A stretch of DNA of 64,000 bases from Cupriavidus taiwanensis. Lineage in GTDB: Bacteria > Pseudomonadota > Gammaproteobacteria > Burkholderiales > Burkholderiaceae. Both the position numbers and the translations under genes were made by a program. Below are positions 43,717 to 53,903 of the stretch, piece after piece. Location of the stretch: positions 1,453,583 through 1,517,582 of the forward strand of contig NZ_LT984803.1 in NCBI RefSeq assembly GCF_900250115.1, read 5' to 3'. The number at the start of each line of letters is the position of its first letter. The first letter of the stretch is position 1. The notes under the pieces are model-generated. The model did no database searches, had not been told where the DNA came from, and saw only the letters and a list, made by a program, of their open reading frames with translations.

Positions 43717-44841
43717 ATGCTTCCGCGCCGCCTTGTTATCTCCGCCGTTACCTTTGCCGTTACCTCCGCGTTGGCGCTCGCATTGAGCGCTTGCGGTGAA
43801 CAGGTCACTGTCGATCCCCGCAGCAAGGCGCCCCTGGTGCGGGCTGCGCTGGTTCAGCCAGTCGCTTCCGCATCGCGTTCTTTCACCGGGATCGTCGGGG
43901 CCCGGGTGCAGAGCGATCTCGGCTTCCGCGTGTCCGGCAAGGTGCTGGAGCGACTGGTGGACGCGGGCCAGCCTGTCAGGCGCGGCCAGCCGCTGATGCG
44001 TATCGACCCGGTCGATCTGAAGCTGGCCGCGCAGGCGCAGCAAGAGGCCGTGAGCGCCGCACGGGCACGCGCGCAACAGACCGCCGAAGACGAGGCCCGC
44101 TATCGCGATCTGCGCGGCACGGGCGCCATTTCAGCCTCGGCCTATGACCAGGCCAGGGCGGCGGCGGACGCGGCCAGAGCCCAGTTGAGCGCGGCGCAGG
44201 CGCAGGCCGATGTCGCGCGCAACGCCAGCCGCTACGCCGAGCTTGTTGCCGATGGCGACGGCGTCGTCATGGAAACGCTGGCCGAGCCCGGCCAGGTCGT
44301 CAACGCGGGGCAGGCGGTTGTGCGCCTTGCCCACGCCGGCCGCCGCGAAGCGGTAGTCCAGTTGCCGGAGACGTTGCGGCCGGCGCTCGGCTCGGCCGCA
44401 CAGGCCACGCTTTTCGGCAACGAAAGCGCCGTCGTCCCGGCGAAGCTGCGGCAGCTGTCAGACGCTGCCGATCGGCTGACCCGCACCTTCGAAGCGCGCT
44501 ATGTGCTGGAGGGCGAACTGGCCAATGCGCCGCTGGGCGCCACCGTGACGATCGAGATCGCCGATCGGCTTGCCACTGCGCCCGAGCTGCAGGTACCGCT
44601 CGGCGCCGTGTTCGATGCCGGCAAGGGCCCGGGCGTGTGGGTCATCCACGGCGACCCGGCCAGGGTGTCGTGGCGGTCGGTCACCATCGTGCGCGTCGGC
44701 GACGAAGCTGCACGGGTGGCAGGCCAGCTCAGGCAAGGCGACCGGATCGTCGCGCTCGGTGCACAACTGCTGCGCGAAGGACAGGCAGTCCGCGTGGCGG
44801 CAGAGGGTGCCACGACTGCCACGGCGGAGGTGCGACTGTGA
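43717..44841 (+). CDS. RND efflux membrane fusion protein (periplasmic adaptor)
   Basis: A 374-aa lipoprotein adaptor. Lipobox LSAC ends the signal peptide near residue 26. The lipoyl/barrel-sandwich halves are GFRVSGKVLERLVDAGQPVR and VVMETLAEPGQVVNAGQAVV, separated by an Ala/Arg/Gln-rich helical hairpin (about 105-165). A beta-barrel and membrane-proximal domain follow (APELQVPLGAVFDAGKG). It links the inner-membrane pump to the outer-membrane factor. Its stop overlaps the start of the pump gene (GTGA), so the two are translationally coupled. Confidence 0.92.
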   Translation: MLPRRLVISAVTFAVTSALALALSACGEQVTVDPRSKAPLVRAALVQPVASASRSFTGIVGARVQSDLGFRVSGKVLERLVDAGQPVRRGQPLMRIDPVDLKLAAQAQQEAVSAARARAQQTAEDEARYRDLRGTGAISASAYDQARAAADAARAQLSAAQAQADVARNASRYAELVADGDGVVMETLAEPGQVVNAGQAVVRLAHAGRREAVVQLPETLRPALGSAAQATLFGNESAVVPAKLRQLSDAADRLTRTFEARYVLEGELANAPLGATVTIEIADRLATAPELQVPLGAVFDAGKGPGVWVIHGDPARVSWRSVTIVRVGDEAARVAGQLRQGDRIVALGAQLLREGQAVRVAAEGATTATAEVRL

Positions 44842-47800
44842 GCCCGGGTCGTTTCAACCTGTCGGCGCTGGCGGTGCGCGAGCGCGCCGTCACGGTGTTC
44901 CTGATTTGCCTGATTTCCCTGGCAGGCGTGGTCTCCTTCTTCAAGCTGGGCCGCGCGGAGGACCCGGACTTCACCGTGAAGGTGATGACCATCGTGACCG
45001 CGTGGCCCGGCGCCACCGCCCAGGAAATGCAGGACCAGGTGGCAGAGAAAATCGAAAAGCGCTTGCAGGAGCTGCGCTGGTACGACCGCACCGAAACGTA
45101 CACCCGGCCCGGCCTGGCGTTCACCACGCTGACCTTGCTCGACAGCACGCCGCCAGCGGAAGTCCAGCAGGAGTTCTACCAGGCGCGCAAGAAGGCCGGC
45201 GACGAGGTGGGCAACCTCCCGCCCGGCGTGATCGGGCCGATGCTCAATGACGAATATGCGGACGTGACCTTTGCGCTGTTCGCGCTCAAGGCACAGGGCG
45301 AGCCGCAACGCGCGCTGGTGCGCGACGCGGAGGCGCTGCGCCAGCGCTTGCTGCACGTGCCCGGCGTGAAGAAGGTCAACATCATCGGCGAGCAGCCGGA
45401 GCGCATCTACGTCGAGTTTTCCCATCAGCGCCTGGCGACGCTGGGCGTCAGTCCGCAGGACGTATTTAACGCGCTCAACAGCCAGAATGCGCTGACGGCG
45501 GCAGGCTCGGTGGAGACCAAAGGGCCGCAGGTCCTTATCCGCCTGGATGGCGCGTTCGACAAGCTGCAGAAGATTCGCGATACGCCGGTGGTGTCGCAGG
45601 GCCGCACCCTGAAGCTGTCGGACCTTGCCACGGTCAGGCGCGGCTATGAAGACCCGGCCACCTTCATGGTGCGCAATGGCGGGCAGCCGGCCTTGCTGCT
45701 GGGCCTCGTCATGCGCGAAGGCTGGAATGGGCTGGACCTGGGCAAGGCGCTGGACCGGGAGGTCAGCGCCATCAACGCCGACATGCCGCTCGGCATGAGC
45801 CTGACCAAGGTCACGGACCAGGCGGTCAACATCAGCGCCGCTGTCGACGAGTTCATGCTCAAGTTCTTCGCCGCGCTGCTGGTGGTGATGCTGGTGAGTT
45901 TCGTCAGCATGGGCTGGCGCGCGGGGCTGGTGGTGGCCGCGGCGGTGCCGCTGACACTGGCGGTGGTGTTCGTGGTGATGGCCGCCACCGGCAAGAACTT
46001 CGACCGCATCACCCTCGGCTCGCTGATCCTGGCGCTGGGCCTGCTGGTCGACGATGCCATCATCGCGATCGAGATGATGGTGGTGAAGATGGAAGAGGGC
46101 TACAGCCGCGTGGCCGCTTCGGCCTACGCATGGAGCCATACCGCCGCGCCCATGCTGTCGGGCACGCTGGTGACGGCAGTCGGCTTCATGCCCAACGGCT
46201 TTGCCCGCTCCACCGCGGGCGAATACACCAGCAACATGTTCTGGATCGTCGGCATTGCGCTGATCGCTTCGTGGATCGTCGCCGTCGTCTTCACGCCTTA
46301 CCTGGGCGTGAAGATGCTGCCCGACTTCACCAAGGTCGAGGGGGGCCACGATGCGATCTATGACACGCCGCGCTATAACCGTTTCAGGCGATTGCTGGGG
46401 CGCGTGATCGCACGAAAATGGCTGGTTGCGGGTGCGGTAGTGGCATTGTTTGCCTTGTCGATCCTCGGCATGGCGGTGGTCAAGAAGCAGTTCTTCCCGA
46501 TTTCGGATCGCCCCGAAGTGCTGGTCGAAGTGCAGATGCCCTATGGCACGTCGATCAACCAGACCAGCGCCGCGACGGCAAAGGTCGAAGCCTGGCTCGC
46601 GCAACAGCAGGCAGCCCGGATCGTGACGTCGTACATTGGCCAGGGGGCGCCGCGCTTCTACCTGGCGATGGGGCCGGAACTGCCGGATCCGTCGTTCGCC
46701 AAGATCGTAGTCCGTACCGATAGCCAGGCACAGCGCGATGCGCTGAAACTGCGCCTGCGCCAGGCGATCGCCGATGGCCTCGCCCCGGAGGCGCGCGTGC
46801 GGGTGACGCAACTCGTGTTCGGCCCGTACTCGCCGTTTCCGGTCGCCTACCGCGTGACGGGGCCGGACGCACGGGAACTGCGCCGCATCGCGGCCGAGGT
46901 CCGGCAAGTCATGGATGCGAGCCCGCTGATGCGCACGGTCAACACCGATTGGGGAGCGCGGGTCCCGACGCTGCATTTCACCTTGCAGCAGGACCGCTTG
47001 CAGGCGGTAGGACTGACCTCCAGCGCGGTCGCGCAGCAACTGCAGTTCCTGCTCAACGGCATTCCGGTGACGGCCGTGCGCGAAGATATTCGCACCGTGC
47101 AGGTGATCGCGCGCTCGGCGGGCGAGATCCGGCTCGATCCCGCCAGGATCGGCGATTTCACGCTGGCCGGTGCCAACGGGCAACGCATTCCGCTATCCCA
47201 GGTGGGCCAGATCGAGGTGCGCATGGAAGAGCCCGTGATGCGCCGGCGCGACCGCATGCCGACCATCACGGTGCGCGGCGATATTGCCGATGGCCTGCAG
47301 CCGCCGGACGTGTCGACGGCCATCAGCCAGCAGCTGCAGCCCATCGTCGAGAAGTTGCCGAGCGGATACCGCATCGAAGCAGCGGGCTCCATTGAAGAGT
47401 CGGACAAGGCCACCAGAGCCATGCTGCCGCTGTTCCCGATCATGCTGGCGGTGACGCTGCTGATCCTGATGTTCCAGGTGCGTTCCATCCCGGCGATGGT
47501 GATGGTGTTCCTGACCAGCCCGCTCGGCCTGATCGGCGTGGTGCCGACCCTGATCCTGTTTGGCCAGCCATTCGGCATCAACGCGCTGGTCGGCCTGATT
47601 GCGCTGTCTGGCATCCTGATGCGCAACACGCTGATCCTGATCGGGCAGATCCAGCACAACAAAAGGGAAGGGTTGGACCCGTTCAATGCCGTGGTGGAAG
47701 CCACCGTCCAGCGGGCGCGGCCGGTGATCCTCACCGCGCTGGCCGCGATCCTGGCCTTCATTCCACTGACCCATTCGGTGTTCTGGGGCGCACTGGCTTA

Positions 47801-47945
47801 CACGCTGATCGGCGGAACCTTCGCCGGGACGATCCTGACGCTGGTGTTCCTGCCGGCGATGTACGCGATCTGGTTCGGGATCCGGCCCCTCAACGCCGAG
47901 GCGCGGCAGCGCTGGCAGGCCGCCGCCGAAGCGGTGCCAGAGTGA
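44838..47945 (+). CDS. RND-family efflux transporter (HAE1-like)
   Basis: A 1035-aa inner-membrane pump with the usual RND length and 12-TM layout. RERAVTVFLICLISLAGVVS is TM1. LGLLVDDAIIAIEMMVVKME in TM4 holds the Asp pair of the proton relay. GFMPNGFA and the repeat-half segments FGQPFGINALVGLIALSGIL and RPVILTALAAILAFIPLTHS follow. The GTG start overlaps the adaptor stop by 4 bases. The lack of heavy-metal-type features suggests hydrophobic or drug-like substrates. It forms a tripartite system with the adjacent adaptor and the divergent outer-membrane factor. Confidence 0.93.
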   Translation: MSPGRFNLSALAVRERAVTVFLICLISLAGVVSFFKLGRAEDPDFTVKVMTIVTAWPGATAQEMQDQVAEKIEKRLQELRWYDRTETYTRPGLAFTTLTLLDSTPPAEVQQEFYQARKKAGDEVGNLPPGVIGPMLNDEYADVTFALFALKAQGEPQRALVRDAEALRQRLLHVPGVKKVNIIGEQPERIYVEFSHQRLATLGVSPQDVFNALNSQNALTAAGSVETKGPQVLIRLDGAFDKLQKIRDTPVVSQGRTLKLSDLATVRRGYEDPATFMVRNGGQPALLLGLVMREGWNGLDLGKALDREVSAINADMPLGMSLTKVTDQAVNISAAVDEFMLKFFAALLVVMLVSFVSMGWRAGLVVAAAVPLTLAVVFVVMAATGKNFDRITLGSLILALGLLVDDAIIAIEMMVVKMEEGYSRVAASAYAWSHTAAPMLSGTLVTAVGFMPNGFARSTAGEYTSNMFWIVGIALIASWIVAVVFTPYLGVKMLPDFTKVEGGHDAIYDTPRYNRFRRLLGRVIARKWLVAGAVVALFALSILGMAVVKKQFFPISDRPEVLVEVQMPYGTSINQTSAATAKVEAWLAQQQAARIVTSYIGQGAPRFYLAMGPELPDPSFAKIVVRTDSQAQRDALKLRLRQAIADGLAPEARVRVTQLVFGPYSPFPVAYRVTGPDARELRRIAAEVRQVMDASPLMRTVNTDWGARVPTLHFTLQQDRLQAVGLTSSAVAQQLQFLLNGIPVTAVREDIRTVQVIARSAGEIRLDPARIGDFTLAGANGQRIPLSQVGQIEVRMEEPVMRRRDRMPTITVRGDIADGLQPPDVSTAISQQLQPIVEKLPSGYRIEAAGSIEESDKATRAMLPLFPIMLAVTLLILMFQVRSIPAMVMVFLTSPLGLIGVVPTLILFGQPFGINALVGLIALSGILMRNTLILIGQIQHNKREGLDPFNAVVEATVQRARPVILTALAAILAFIPLTHSVFWGALAYTLIGGTFAGTILTLVFLPAMYAIWFGIRPLNAEARQRWQAAAEAVPE

Positions 47946-48060
47946 TGCCGAGATCCGCGCGATTCTGGTCAGCGCAGGTTTTCGATTCTTCGCAAAGGGG
48001 TGTCAAGGAGGCGGGGCAAGTAAGGACCTGGAGCGATCCGGGTCCTCACCGTCCCGGCGC

Positions 48061-49458
48061 CTACCTGGCGCCACTATGCAGCACGGCATTGCGCCGCGCA
48101 TAGGCGAAGTAGATCACCAGCCCCAGCACCAGCCACACCAGGAAGGCGGCCCAGGTCAGCGCCTGCAGGTGTGCCATCAGGAACAGGCAGAAGCCGATCG
48201 ACAGCAGCGGCACCACCGGCACGCCCGGGCAGCGGAACGCGCGCGGCAGCTCTGGCCGGGTCTTGCGCAGCACCAGCACCGCCACCGAGATCAGCGTAAA
48301 GGCCGCCAGCGTGCCGATGTTGATCAGCTCGGCGAGCACGTTCAGCGGCACGAATGCGGCAATCGCGGCAAACACCAGGCCGACGGTCCAGGTGGCGAAA
48401 TACGGCGTGGCATGCACCGGATGCACCGACGACAGCCGCTCGGGCAGCAGGCCGTCGCGCGACATGGCGAAGATCACGCGGGTCTGGCCGTAGGTCATCA
48501 CCAGGATCACCGTGGTCATGCCGAGGATCGCGCCGAGGTCGACAAAGCCCGCCACCCAGTTCTGCCCGGCGAACTGCAGCGCCAGCGAGACCGGGTGGTC
48601 CACGCCGGCGAACTTCGCGAACGGCACGATGCCGGTCATGATCGCCGCCACCACCACGTACAGCACGGTGCAGACCGCGAGCGAGCCGATGATGCCGATC
48701 GGCAGGTCGCGGCGCGGGTTGCGCACTTCTTCCGCGGCCGAGGTCACGGCATCGAAGCCGATAAAGGCGAAGAACACCAGCGCCGCCGCATTGAAGATGC
48801 CGGTAAAGCCGAACGGCGCGAACGGCTGCCAGTTGGCCGGCTGCACGTGCCACACGCCCACCGCGATAAACAGCAGCACCACGCCGATCTTCACCGCCAC
48901 CATCAGGTTGTTGACGCGCGCGGACTCGCGCACGCCGTAGGACACCACCCAGGTGATGGCCAGCATGATCAGGCACGCCGGCAGGTTCAGCACGGTGTGC
49001 ACGCCCGGCACCGAGCCCGGCGCCGCGCTCAGCGCCGCCGGCAGCTTGATGCCGAAACCCGCCATCAGCGACTGGAAATAGCCCGACCAGCCCACCGACA
49101 CCGCCGAGGTGGCCAGCCCGTATTCCAGCAGCAGATCCCAGCCGATCATCCACGCGACGATTTCGCCCAGCGTGGCGTAGCTGTAGGTGTAGATCGAGCC
49201 CGACACCGGGATCGCCGAGGCGAATTCGGCGTAGCACAGCGCGGCAAAGCCGCACGCCAGCGCCGCGATCACGAACGACACCGTCAGCGCCGGCCCGGCG
49301 GTCAGCGCGCCGGTGCCGGTCAGCACGAAAATGCCGGTGCCGATGATGGCGCCGATGCCCATCAATACCAGGTCGACCGGACCCAGCACCTGCTTCAGGC
49401 CGGCGACGTGCCTCTGCGCCAGCATGGCGTCAATATTCTTGGTTCGGAACAAGCTCAT
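48061..49458 (-). CDS. APC-family amino acid permease (cationic amino acid transporter type)
   Basis: A 465-aa inner-membrane permease with about 12 hydrophobic segments. GIGAIIGTGIFVLTGTGALT in TM1 is the APC substrate-binding glycine motif. FFAFIGFDAVTSAAEEVRNP, near residue 245, is the signature of the CAT/YfnA group. AGGAG lies eight bases before the ATG. The gene lies downstream of ilvE in the same direction with a 266-base gap, so it may bring in a branched-chain or other amino acid, but the family does not fix the substrate. Confidence 0.9.
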   Translation of the reverse strand: MSLFRTKNIDAMLAQRHVAGLKQVLGPVDLVLMGIGAIIGTGIFVLTGTGALTAGPALTVSFVIAALACGFAALCYAEFASAIPVSGSIYTYSYATLGEIVAWMIGWDLLLEYGLATSAVSVGWSGYFQSLMAGFGIKLPAALSAAPGSVPGVHTVLNLPACLIMLAITWVVSYGVRESARVNNLMVAVKIGVVLLFIAVGVWHVQPANWQPFAPFGFTGIFNAAALVFFAFIGFDAVTSAAEEVRNPRRDLPIGIIGSLAVCTVLYVVVAAIMTGIVPFAKFAGVDHPVSLALQFAGQNWVAGFVDLGAILGMTTVILVMTYGQTRVIFAMSRDGLLPERLSSVHPVHATPYFATWTVGLVFAAIAAFVPLNVLAELINIGTLAAFTLISVAVLVLRKTRPELPRAFRCPGVPVVPLLSIGFCLFLMAHLQALTWAAFLVWLVLGLVIYFAYARRNAVLHSGAR

Positions 49459-49724
49459 AGAGGGATCTCCTGCATGATCGTGCCGCGCGCGCTTACGCCT
49501 GCGCGCCAGAGATGGCGGCGAGGCCTGCGCTGCGATGGCATCCGGGGCAGCGCGCCGACGGGTAGACGGCGCGGGCTTGCCGGCACGCAGGTCGCGCACC
49601 GGCCCCGGTAGTTTTTTGCAATGGCCCGGACCGCGCGGGCGGCCGGGACGGACGTCAATCCTGATCAACGCGGCGCGCGTGCCTTGCGCTTCCTTGCACG
49701 CCGCCGAGGTCAATCACGCCGCTC

Positions 49725-50819
49725 TCAATCGACGTGATGCACCCATCCGAACGGGTCGGCGATGCTGCCGCGCTGGATGCCGGTCAGCAACGAGCGCAGG
49801 CGTTGCGTGACTTCGCCTTCGCCGCCGTTGCCGATGGTGAATTCCCCGCCAGCGTGGCGCACCTGCCCGATGGCGGTGACGACCGCGGCCGTGCCGCAGG
49901 CGAACGTTTCCCTGACCCGGCCACTGGCTGCATCGGCGCGCCACGACTCGAAGTCGTAGGGCGTTTCGTCGACCGGAATGCCCTCGTGGCGCGCCAGTTC
50001 GATGATCGAAGCGCGGGTAATGCCCGGCAGGATGGTCCCTTTGAGGGGAGGCGTGCGCAGCGAGCCGTCGTCCATCACGAAAAACACATTCATGCCGCCG
50101 AGCTCCTCGATCCAGCGGTGCTCCGCCGCATCAAGGAACACGACCTGGTCGCAGCCCTTGGCCGCGGCCTCGGTCTGGGCGATCAGGCTGGCCGCGTAAT
50201 TGCCGCCGCATTTGGCGGCGCCGGTGCCACCCGATGCCGCGCGGGTGTATTGGTCCGAGACCCATACCGTCACCGCCGACTTGCCGGGCTTGAAATACGG
50301 GCCGACCGGACACGCGATCACGCAGAAGATATATTCGGCCGCGGCGCGCACGCCGAGAAAGCTCTCCGACGCAAACATGAACGGGCGCAGATAGAGGCTG
50401 CCCTGGCTACCCGGAATCCAGGCGCGGTCAATATCGACGAGCGCTTCCACGGCTTGCAGGAAGGTGGCCTCGGGCAGGTCCGCCATCGACATGCGGGCCG
50501 CGGAGGCGCGAAAACGCCTGGCGTTTTCCTCAGGCCGGAACAGCGAGATCTTGCCGCCCTCGCCACGGTATGCCTTCATGCCCTCGAAGATCTCCTGCGC
50601 GTAGTGCAGGACCGCGCAGGCGGGATCGATCTGGAAAGGGCGGCGTGCCTCGACCCTGGCGTCATGCCAGCCGCGACCTTCGGTCCACCGGATCGTGACC
50701 ATGTGATCGGTGAAAACGCGACCGAAGACGGGATTCTCCAGCCTGGCAGCGATCTGGTCGGCGGGGGTGGGGGTGGGATGGGGTTCCAGATGGAACTGCA
50801 ATGTATTTTCGGTGCTCAT
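49725..50819 (-). CDS. ilvE: Branched-chain amino acid aminotransferase
   Basis: A 364-aa class IV PLP aminotransferase that interconverts Leu/Ile/Val and their keto acids. HYAQEIFEGMKAYRGEGGKI, LYLRPFMFASESFLGVRAAA, the PLP lysine in GAAKCGGNYAASL and RTPPLKGTILPGITRASIIE match the longer (about 360 aa) bacterial BCAT group. EEIGGMN-like EELGGMNVFFV is also conserved. It stands alone except for the downstream permease. Confidence 0.94.
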   Translation of the reverse strand: MSTENTLQFHLEPHPTPTPADQIAARLENPVFGRVFTDHMVTIRWTEGRGWHDARVEARRPFQIDPACAVLHYAQEIFEGMKAYRGEGGKISLFRPEENARRFRASAARMSMADLPEATFLQAVEALVDIDRAWIPGSQGSLYLRPFMFASESFLGVRAAAEYIFCVIACPVGPYFKPGKSAVTVWVSDQYTRAASGGTGAAKCGGNYAASLIAQTEAAAKGCDQVVFLDAAEHRWIEELGGMNVFFVMDDGSLRTPPLKGTILPGITRASIIELARHEGIPVDETPYDFESWRADAASGRVRETFACGTAAVVTAIGQVRHAGGEFTIGNGGEGEVTQRLRSLLTGIQRGSIADPFGWVHHVD

Positions 50820-51320
50820 GCTTCAGGGCTCGGGGGATGTTGGGCCATATGGCCTGGCCGCCGCGGTGGCGTGACCGGGGCGGGTGCGCTACCAGGGCGT
50901 GCTGGTCGCGAAAAAGAGCGGCGCGCGGTCGGGCGACGGCAGACGCACCAGCGTGGATGGCGATTATGTCGACGGCGCCCGGTCGAGGTTGTGGTTGTTG
51001 CCCGGTCGTTGCGGGGCCGCGGCCTCGTGCGGCTTGGCGTGTATTGTCGCATTCACGATGTCTGTCTCCGGATGCTTTTATTTGTCCGGAGGAGTGTATG
51101 AAGCGGCCGCGCCGCCGTAAATTCAAGAATTCCAACATCTGGTATCTTCAAAACGCATAGCGGGCGATGGACTTTGACCTGCCGGAATTCGTGCTTTCTT
51201 GCCAGCGGAGCCACTCCGGCTGCCGAGGCGGCTACGTGCCGTTGCCTGCGTCATGCCATATCATGTCGAGGAATCGACCTCATCTCACCATTCCATCCTG
51301 CAGGCTGCGCCCCGCCAAGA
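50820..51320. other. Gap upstream of the patatin-like gene
   Basis: About 500 bases. Apart from one 20-codon frame with a strong ribosome binding site (51098-51160), nothing gene-like was found. The region includes the divergent promoters for ilvE and the patatin-like gene. Confidence 0.4.
51098..51160 (+). CDS. Very short basic peptide, 20 aa (tentative)
   Basis: An ATG with GGAGGAG four bases upstream opens a 20-codon frame starting MKRPRRRKF and ending WYLQNA. It could be a leader peptide or a small basic protein. Length alone makes chance likely; the ribosome binding site is the only support. Confidence 0.25.
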   Translation: MKRPRRRKFKNSNIWYLQNA

Positions 51321-52790
51321 ATGTCTCGTCATGATCGCACTCTACGCCGCAAGCGCTGCCTGCCCGCGCGAAGCGGCAGGCCAGGCAGCGGGCGCGGCAC
51401 TTGGGCAAGGGCCTGCCGGGCGCTGACGCTGCTTCTGCTTGCGGCAGTCGGTGCCTGCGGATCGCTTGCTCACAATGTCCCCCGCAATAAGCCTCAGGCG
51501 GCCGCCAGTGCAACCGTACCCATGCGCGAGCCCACCGACGTCGCCGGGCCGACTACCATCGCCATGGCGTTCTCGGGTGGCGGTACGCGGGCCGCGGCCT
51601 TCGCCTTCGGCGCGCTGCAGGGGCTCGATGCGCTGGGACGTCCCGGCGGCGCGACCTTGCTCGACGACGTGGCCTTTATCAGCAGCGTGTCCGGCGGCTC
51701 CCTCACCGCCGCATACTACGGGCTGCACGGCAAGGACAGCCTGGCTACGTTCCGAACGGTGCTTCTGAAGGACGGAGAGGCCCGGCTTCGCTTCAGCCTG
51801 CTGAATCCCGTCAACGTTGCGCGGCTCTTCGCCGGCGGGCTGAACAATCGGGAAGATCTCCAGGCATGGCTGGACGAAGACGTGTTCAAGGGGGCCACCT
51901 ACGCCGACATGTTTCGCCGCGGCAAGCCGCTGGTGTGGATCAACGCCACCAACGTCTATTACCGGGTCGCGTTTCCGTTCAGCCAGCTGGCATTCGATGC
52001 GCTTTGCAGCGATCTCGCAAGCTTTCCCGTCTCCGAGGCCGTCGCCGCCTCCATGGCGGTGCCGCTGTTCTTTGCGCCCATCGTGCTGGAGAAGCATCCC
52101 GACGCATGCCGTGCGCCGCTGCCGAACCTTGAGCGCGCCCAGGAGCCCGGGCAATCGCTGCTGCTTGGCGCACTGGCGGTCGCGGTTCGCGGCCACCGGG
52201 ATCTGTCGAAGGGGAAGTACATCAAGCTGGTCGACGGTGGCGTGACGGACAATTATGGCCTGGCCACCATTTTCCAATCCCGCCTGCTGCTGGGCACGGC
52301 TTACGGACCCATGAGCGAGAACGACGCGATCAAGGTGCGGCGGCTGCTGTTCGTCGTGGTGGATGCCGGCCAGGGTCCGCGTGGCGACTGGAACCAGAGC
52401 CAGGACGGCCCGTCGGGAATCGAAGTCGCCAACGCCTCGATCGATGCGGCAATGGCCACTAACGTGCGCATGAGCTATGACGCCTTCGTCCCGATGATGC
52501 GCCAGTGGCGCAACGACCTCGTCGCGTATCGGTGCGCCATGCCGTTTGGCCGGCAGCAGGAGATTGCCCAACACCGTCCGGGCTGGCGCTGCGACGACGT
52601 CGAGTTCTTCGTCACGCGAATTGCCTTCGACGCCCTCGACAAGGCGCGTGCTGCCAGCCTGAACGAGCTGCCGACCCGGCTTCGGCTGCCCGAGAAGGAT
52701 GTCGATCGCCTGATCGAAGCGGGCCGGGATGCCATCCTGGGCAACCCGGTGATCCGCGAATTCGAGCGCGAAGCCAACGCAGCCCGATAG
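51321..52790 (+). CDS. Patatin-like phospholipase, lipoprotein
   Basis: A 489-aa serine hydrolase. A long basic N-terminus leads to a hydrophobic segment and lipobox AVGAC (Cys near 52). The patatin core follows: AMAFSGGGTRAAAFAFGALQ (oxyanion hole), FISSVSGGSLTAAYYG (nucleophile Ser in SxSGG) and KLVDGGVTDNYG (catalytic Asp in DGG). It should hydrolyse acyl lipids at the membrane. The start ATG at 51321 gives the most sensible signal sequence but has only a weak ribosome binding site. No partner gene is adjacent. Confidence 0.87.
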   Translation: MSRHDRTLRRKRCLPARSGRPGSGRGTWARACRALTLLLLAAVGACGSLAHNVPRNKPQAAASATVPMREPTDVAGPTTIAMAFSGGGTRAAAFAFGALQGLDALGRPGGATLLDDVAFISSVSGGSLTAAYYGLHGKDSLATFRTVLLKDGEARLRFSLLNPVNVARLFAGGLNNREDLQAWLDEDVFKGATYADMFRRGKPLVWINATNVYYRVAFPFSQLAFDALCSDLASFPVSEAVAASMAVPLFFAPIVLEKHPDACRAPLPNLERAQEPGQSLLLGALAVAVRGHRDLSKGKYIKLVDGGVTDNYGLATIFQSRLLLGTAYGPMSENDAIKVRRLLFVVVDAGQGPRGDWNQSQDGPSGIEVANASIDAAMATNVRMSYDAFVPMMRQWRNDLVAYRCAMPFGRQQEIAQHRPGWRCDDVEFFVTRIAFDALDKARAASLNELPTRLRLPEKDVDRLIEAGRDAILGNPVIREFEREANAAR

Positions 52791-52986
52791 GCCCGGCACA
52801 AAAGTGGGCGGCCTTTCGGCCAAGCCGGCGGGAATGCCATCGCGCCGGACGATTGGTGTCGGCGCGGTCACAGTGCGTGTACCTCGGCGGCACTACCGGT
52901 GCCACCGCCGCGCGGCTACGATTCATCGCAAGCGGTTCCCGCGTGACCTCCGCCGCGGGTCCGCCGGCCATCCGGGGTGCGCAACG

Positions 52987-53784
52987 CTATTTCCCCAGCC
53001 AGGCCGCACGCCGTGCATCGAACTCACCGCCGGCCTTGGCCAGGTGCAGCCACTGGTCGACATACCGCTTGAACACCTCGTCGCCATTCGGCAGCAGATA
53101 TCCCATTTCAGCGTACTGGAGCGGCTTGTCGGGATTGACGGCGCATAGCTCGGGATGAGCCTTGCTCTGGACGATGGCCTCGGCGGCTTCGGTGACGAAG
53201 ACGTCGGCGCGGCCCTGGATGACCTCGTCGAAGATCGTCAGGTTGTCCTTGTGCATGGTCAGCCTGGCCTGGGGCAGGTGCGTGCGGGCGAAGCGCTCGT
53301 TGCTGCCGCCGGGATTGGCAATCACGCGCACGCCGGGCTGGTTGATGGCTGCCACGGTCTGGAAGCGCGATGCATTCTCGCAGCGAGTGAGCGGCGTCTT
53401 GCCATTGACCATGTAGGGCGCGCTGAAATATGCCTGCTTCTGGCGTTCCAGCGACACCGAGATGCCCCCGGCGCCGATATCGCACTTGCCGCCGACGAAG
53501 TCCGGCATCAGCGTCGCCCAGGTGGTCTTGACGAACTGCGGTCTGGCGCCGAGCGAGCTGGCCAGCGACACCATCAGGTCCACGTCGAGCCCTTCGTACT
53601 GGCCTTCCGACTTCATGAAGCTGAAGGGCTTGTAGTCGCCCGGCGTGCAGACCCGCAGCACGCCCGCTTGCGCGACGCGGGTCAATGTGGGCGACAGCCC
53701 GGCGGCCGGCGTGGCCGGCTGCGAGAACACCGGGGCGGCGCAGAGCAGGGCAACGGCGCTGACGATCGTCCTTGTCATTGGCAT
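52987..53784 (-). CDS. Periplasmic family 3 binding protein, cyclohexadienyl-dehydratase (PheC)-like
   Basis: A 265-aa exported protein with a signal peptide (residues 1-22). LRVCTPGDYKPFSFMKSEGQ, YEGLDVDLMVSLASSLGA, CDIGAGGISVSLERQKQAYF, YMVNGKTPLTRCENA and VIANPGGSNERFARTHLP closely follow the PheC group, periplasmic enzymes that dehydrate prephenate/arogenate on a binding-protein fold. A plain amino-acid receptor is the alternative. No ABC permease genes are adjacent, which slightly favours an enzyme. Confidence 0.8.
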   Translation of the reverse strand: MPMTRTIVSAVALLCAAPVFSQPATPAAGLSPTLTRVAQAGVLRVCTPGDYKPFSFMKSEGQYEGLDVDLMVSLASSLGARPQFVKTTWATLMPDFVGGKCDIGAGGISVSLERQKQAYFSAPYMVNGKTPLTRCENASRFQTVAAINQPGVRVIANPGGSNERFARTHLPQARLTMHKDNLTIFDEVIQGRADVFVTEAAEAIVQSKAHPELCAVNPDKPLQYAEMGYLLPNGDEVFKRYVDQWLHLAKAGGEFDARRAAWLGK

Positions 53785-53903
53785 TTTCGTTTTTCTCTGT
53801 GTGGGATTCGGGAATATGGCCAGGGCGGCATGCGGAAATATATCGCATGGGTCTGCACGGAGCGCATCTCTACCGCCGCTAGGCAGTCAGGCGTGCCGTG
53901 GCC

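Noticed and set aside
44499..47183. Minus-strand open frame of 894 codons
   Set aside because: It is antisense to the RND pump; composition is antisense-like and no domain is present.
48076..49611. Plus-strand open frame of 511 codons
   Set aside because: It is antisense to the amino acid permease and is His/Arg/Gln-rich.
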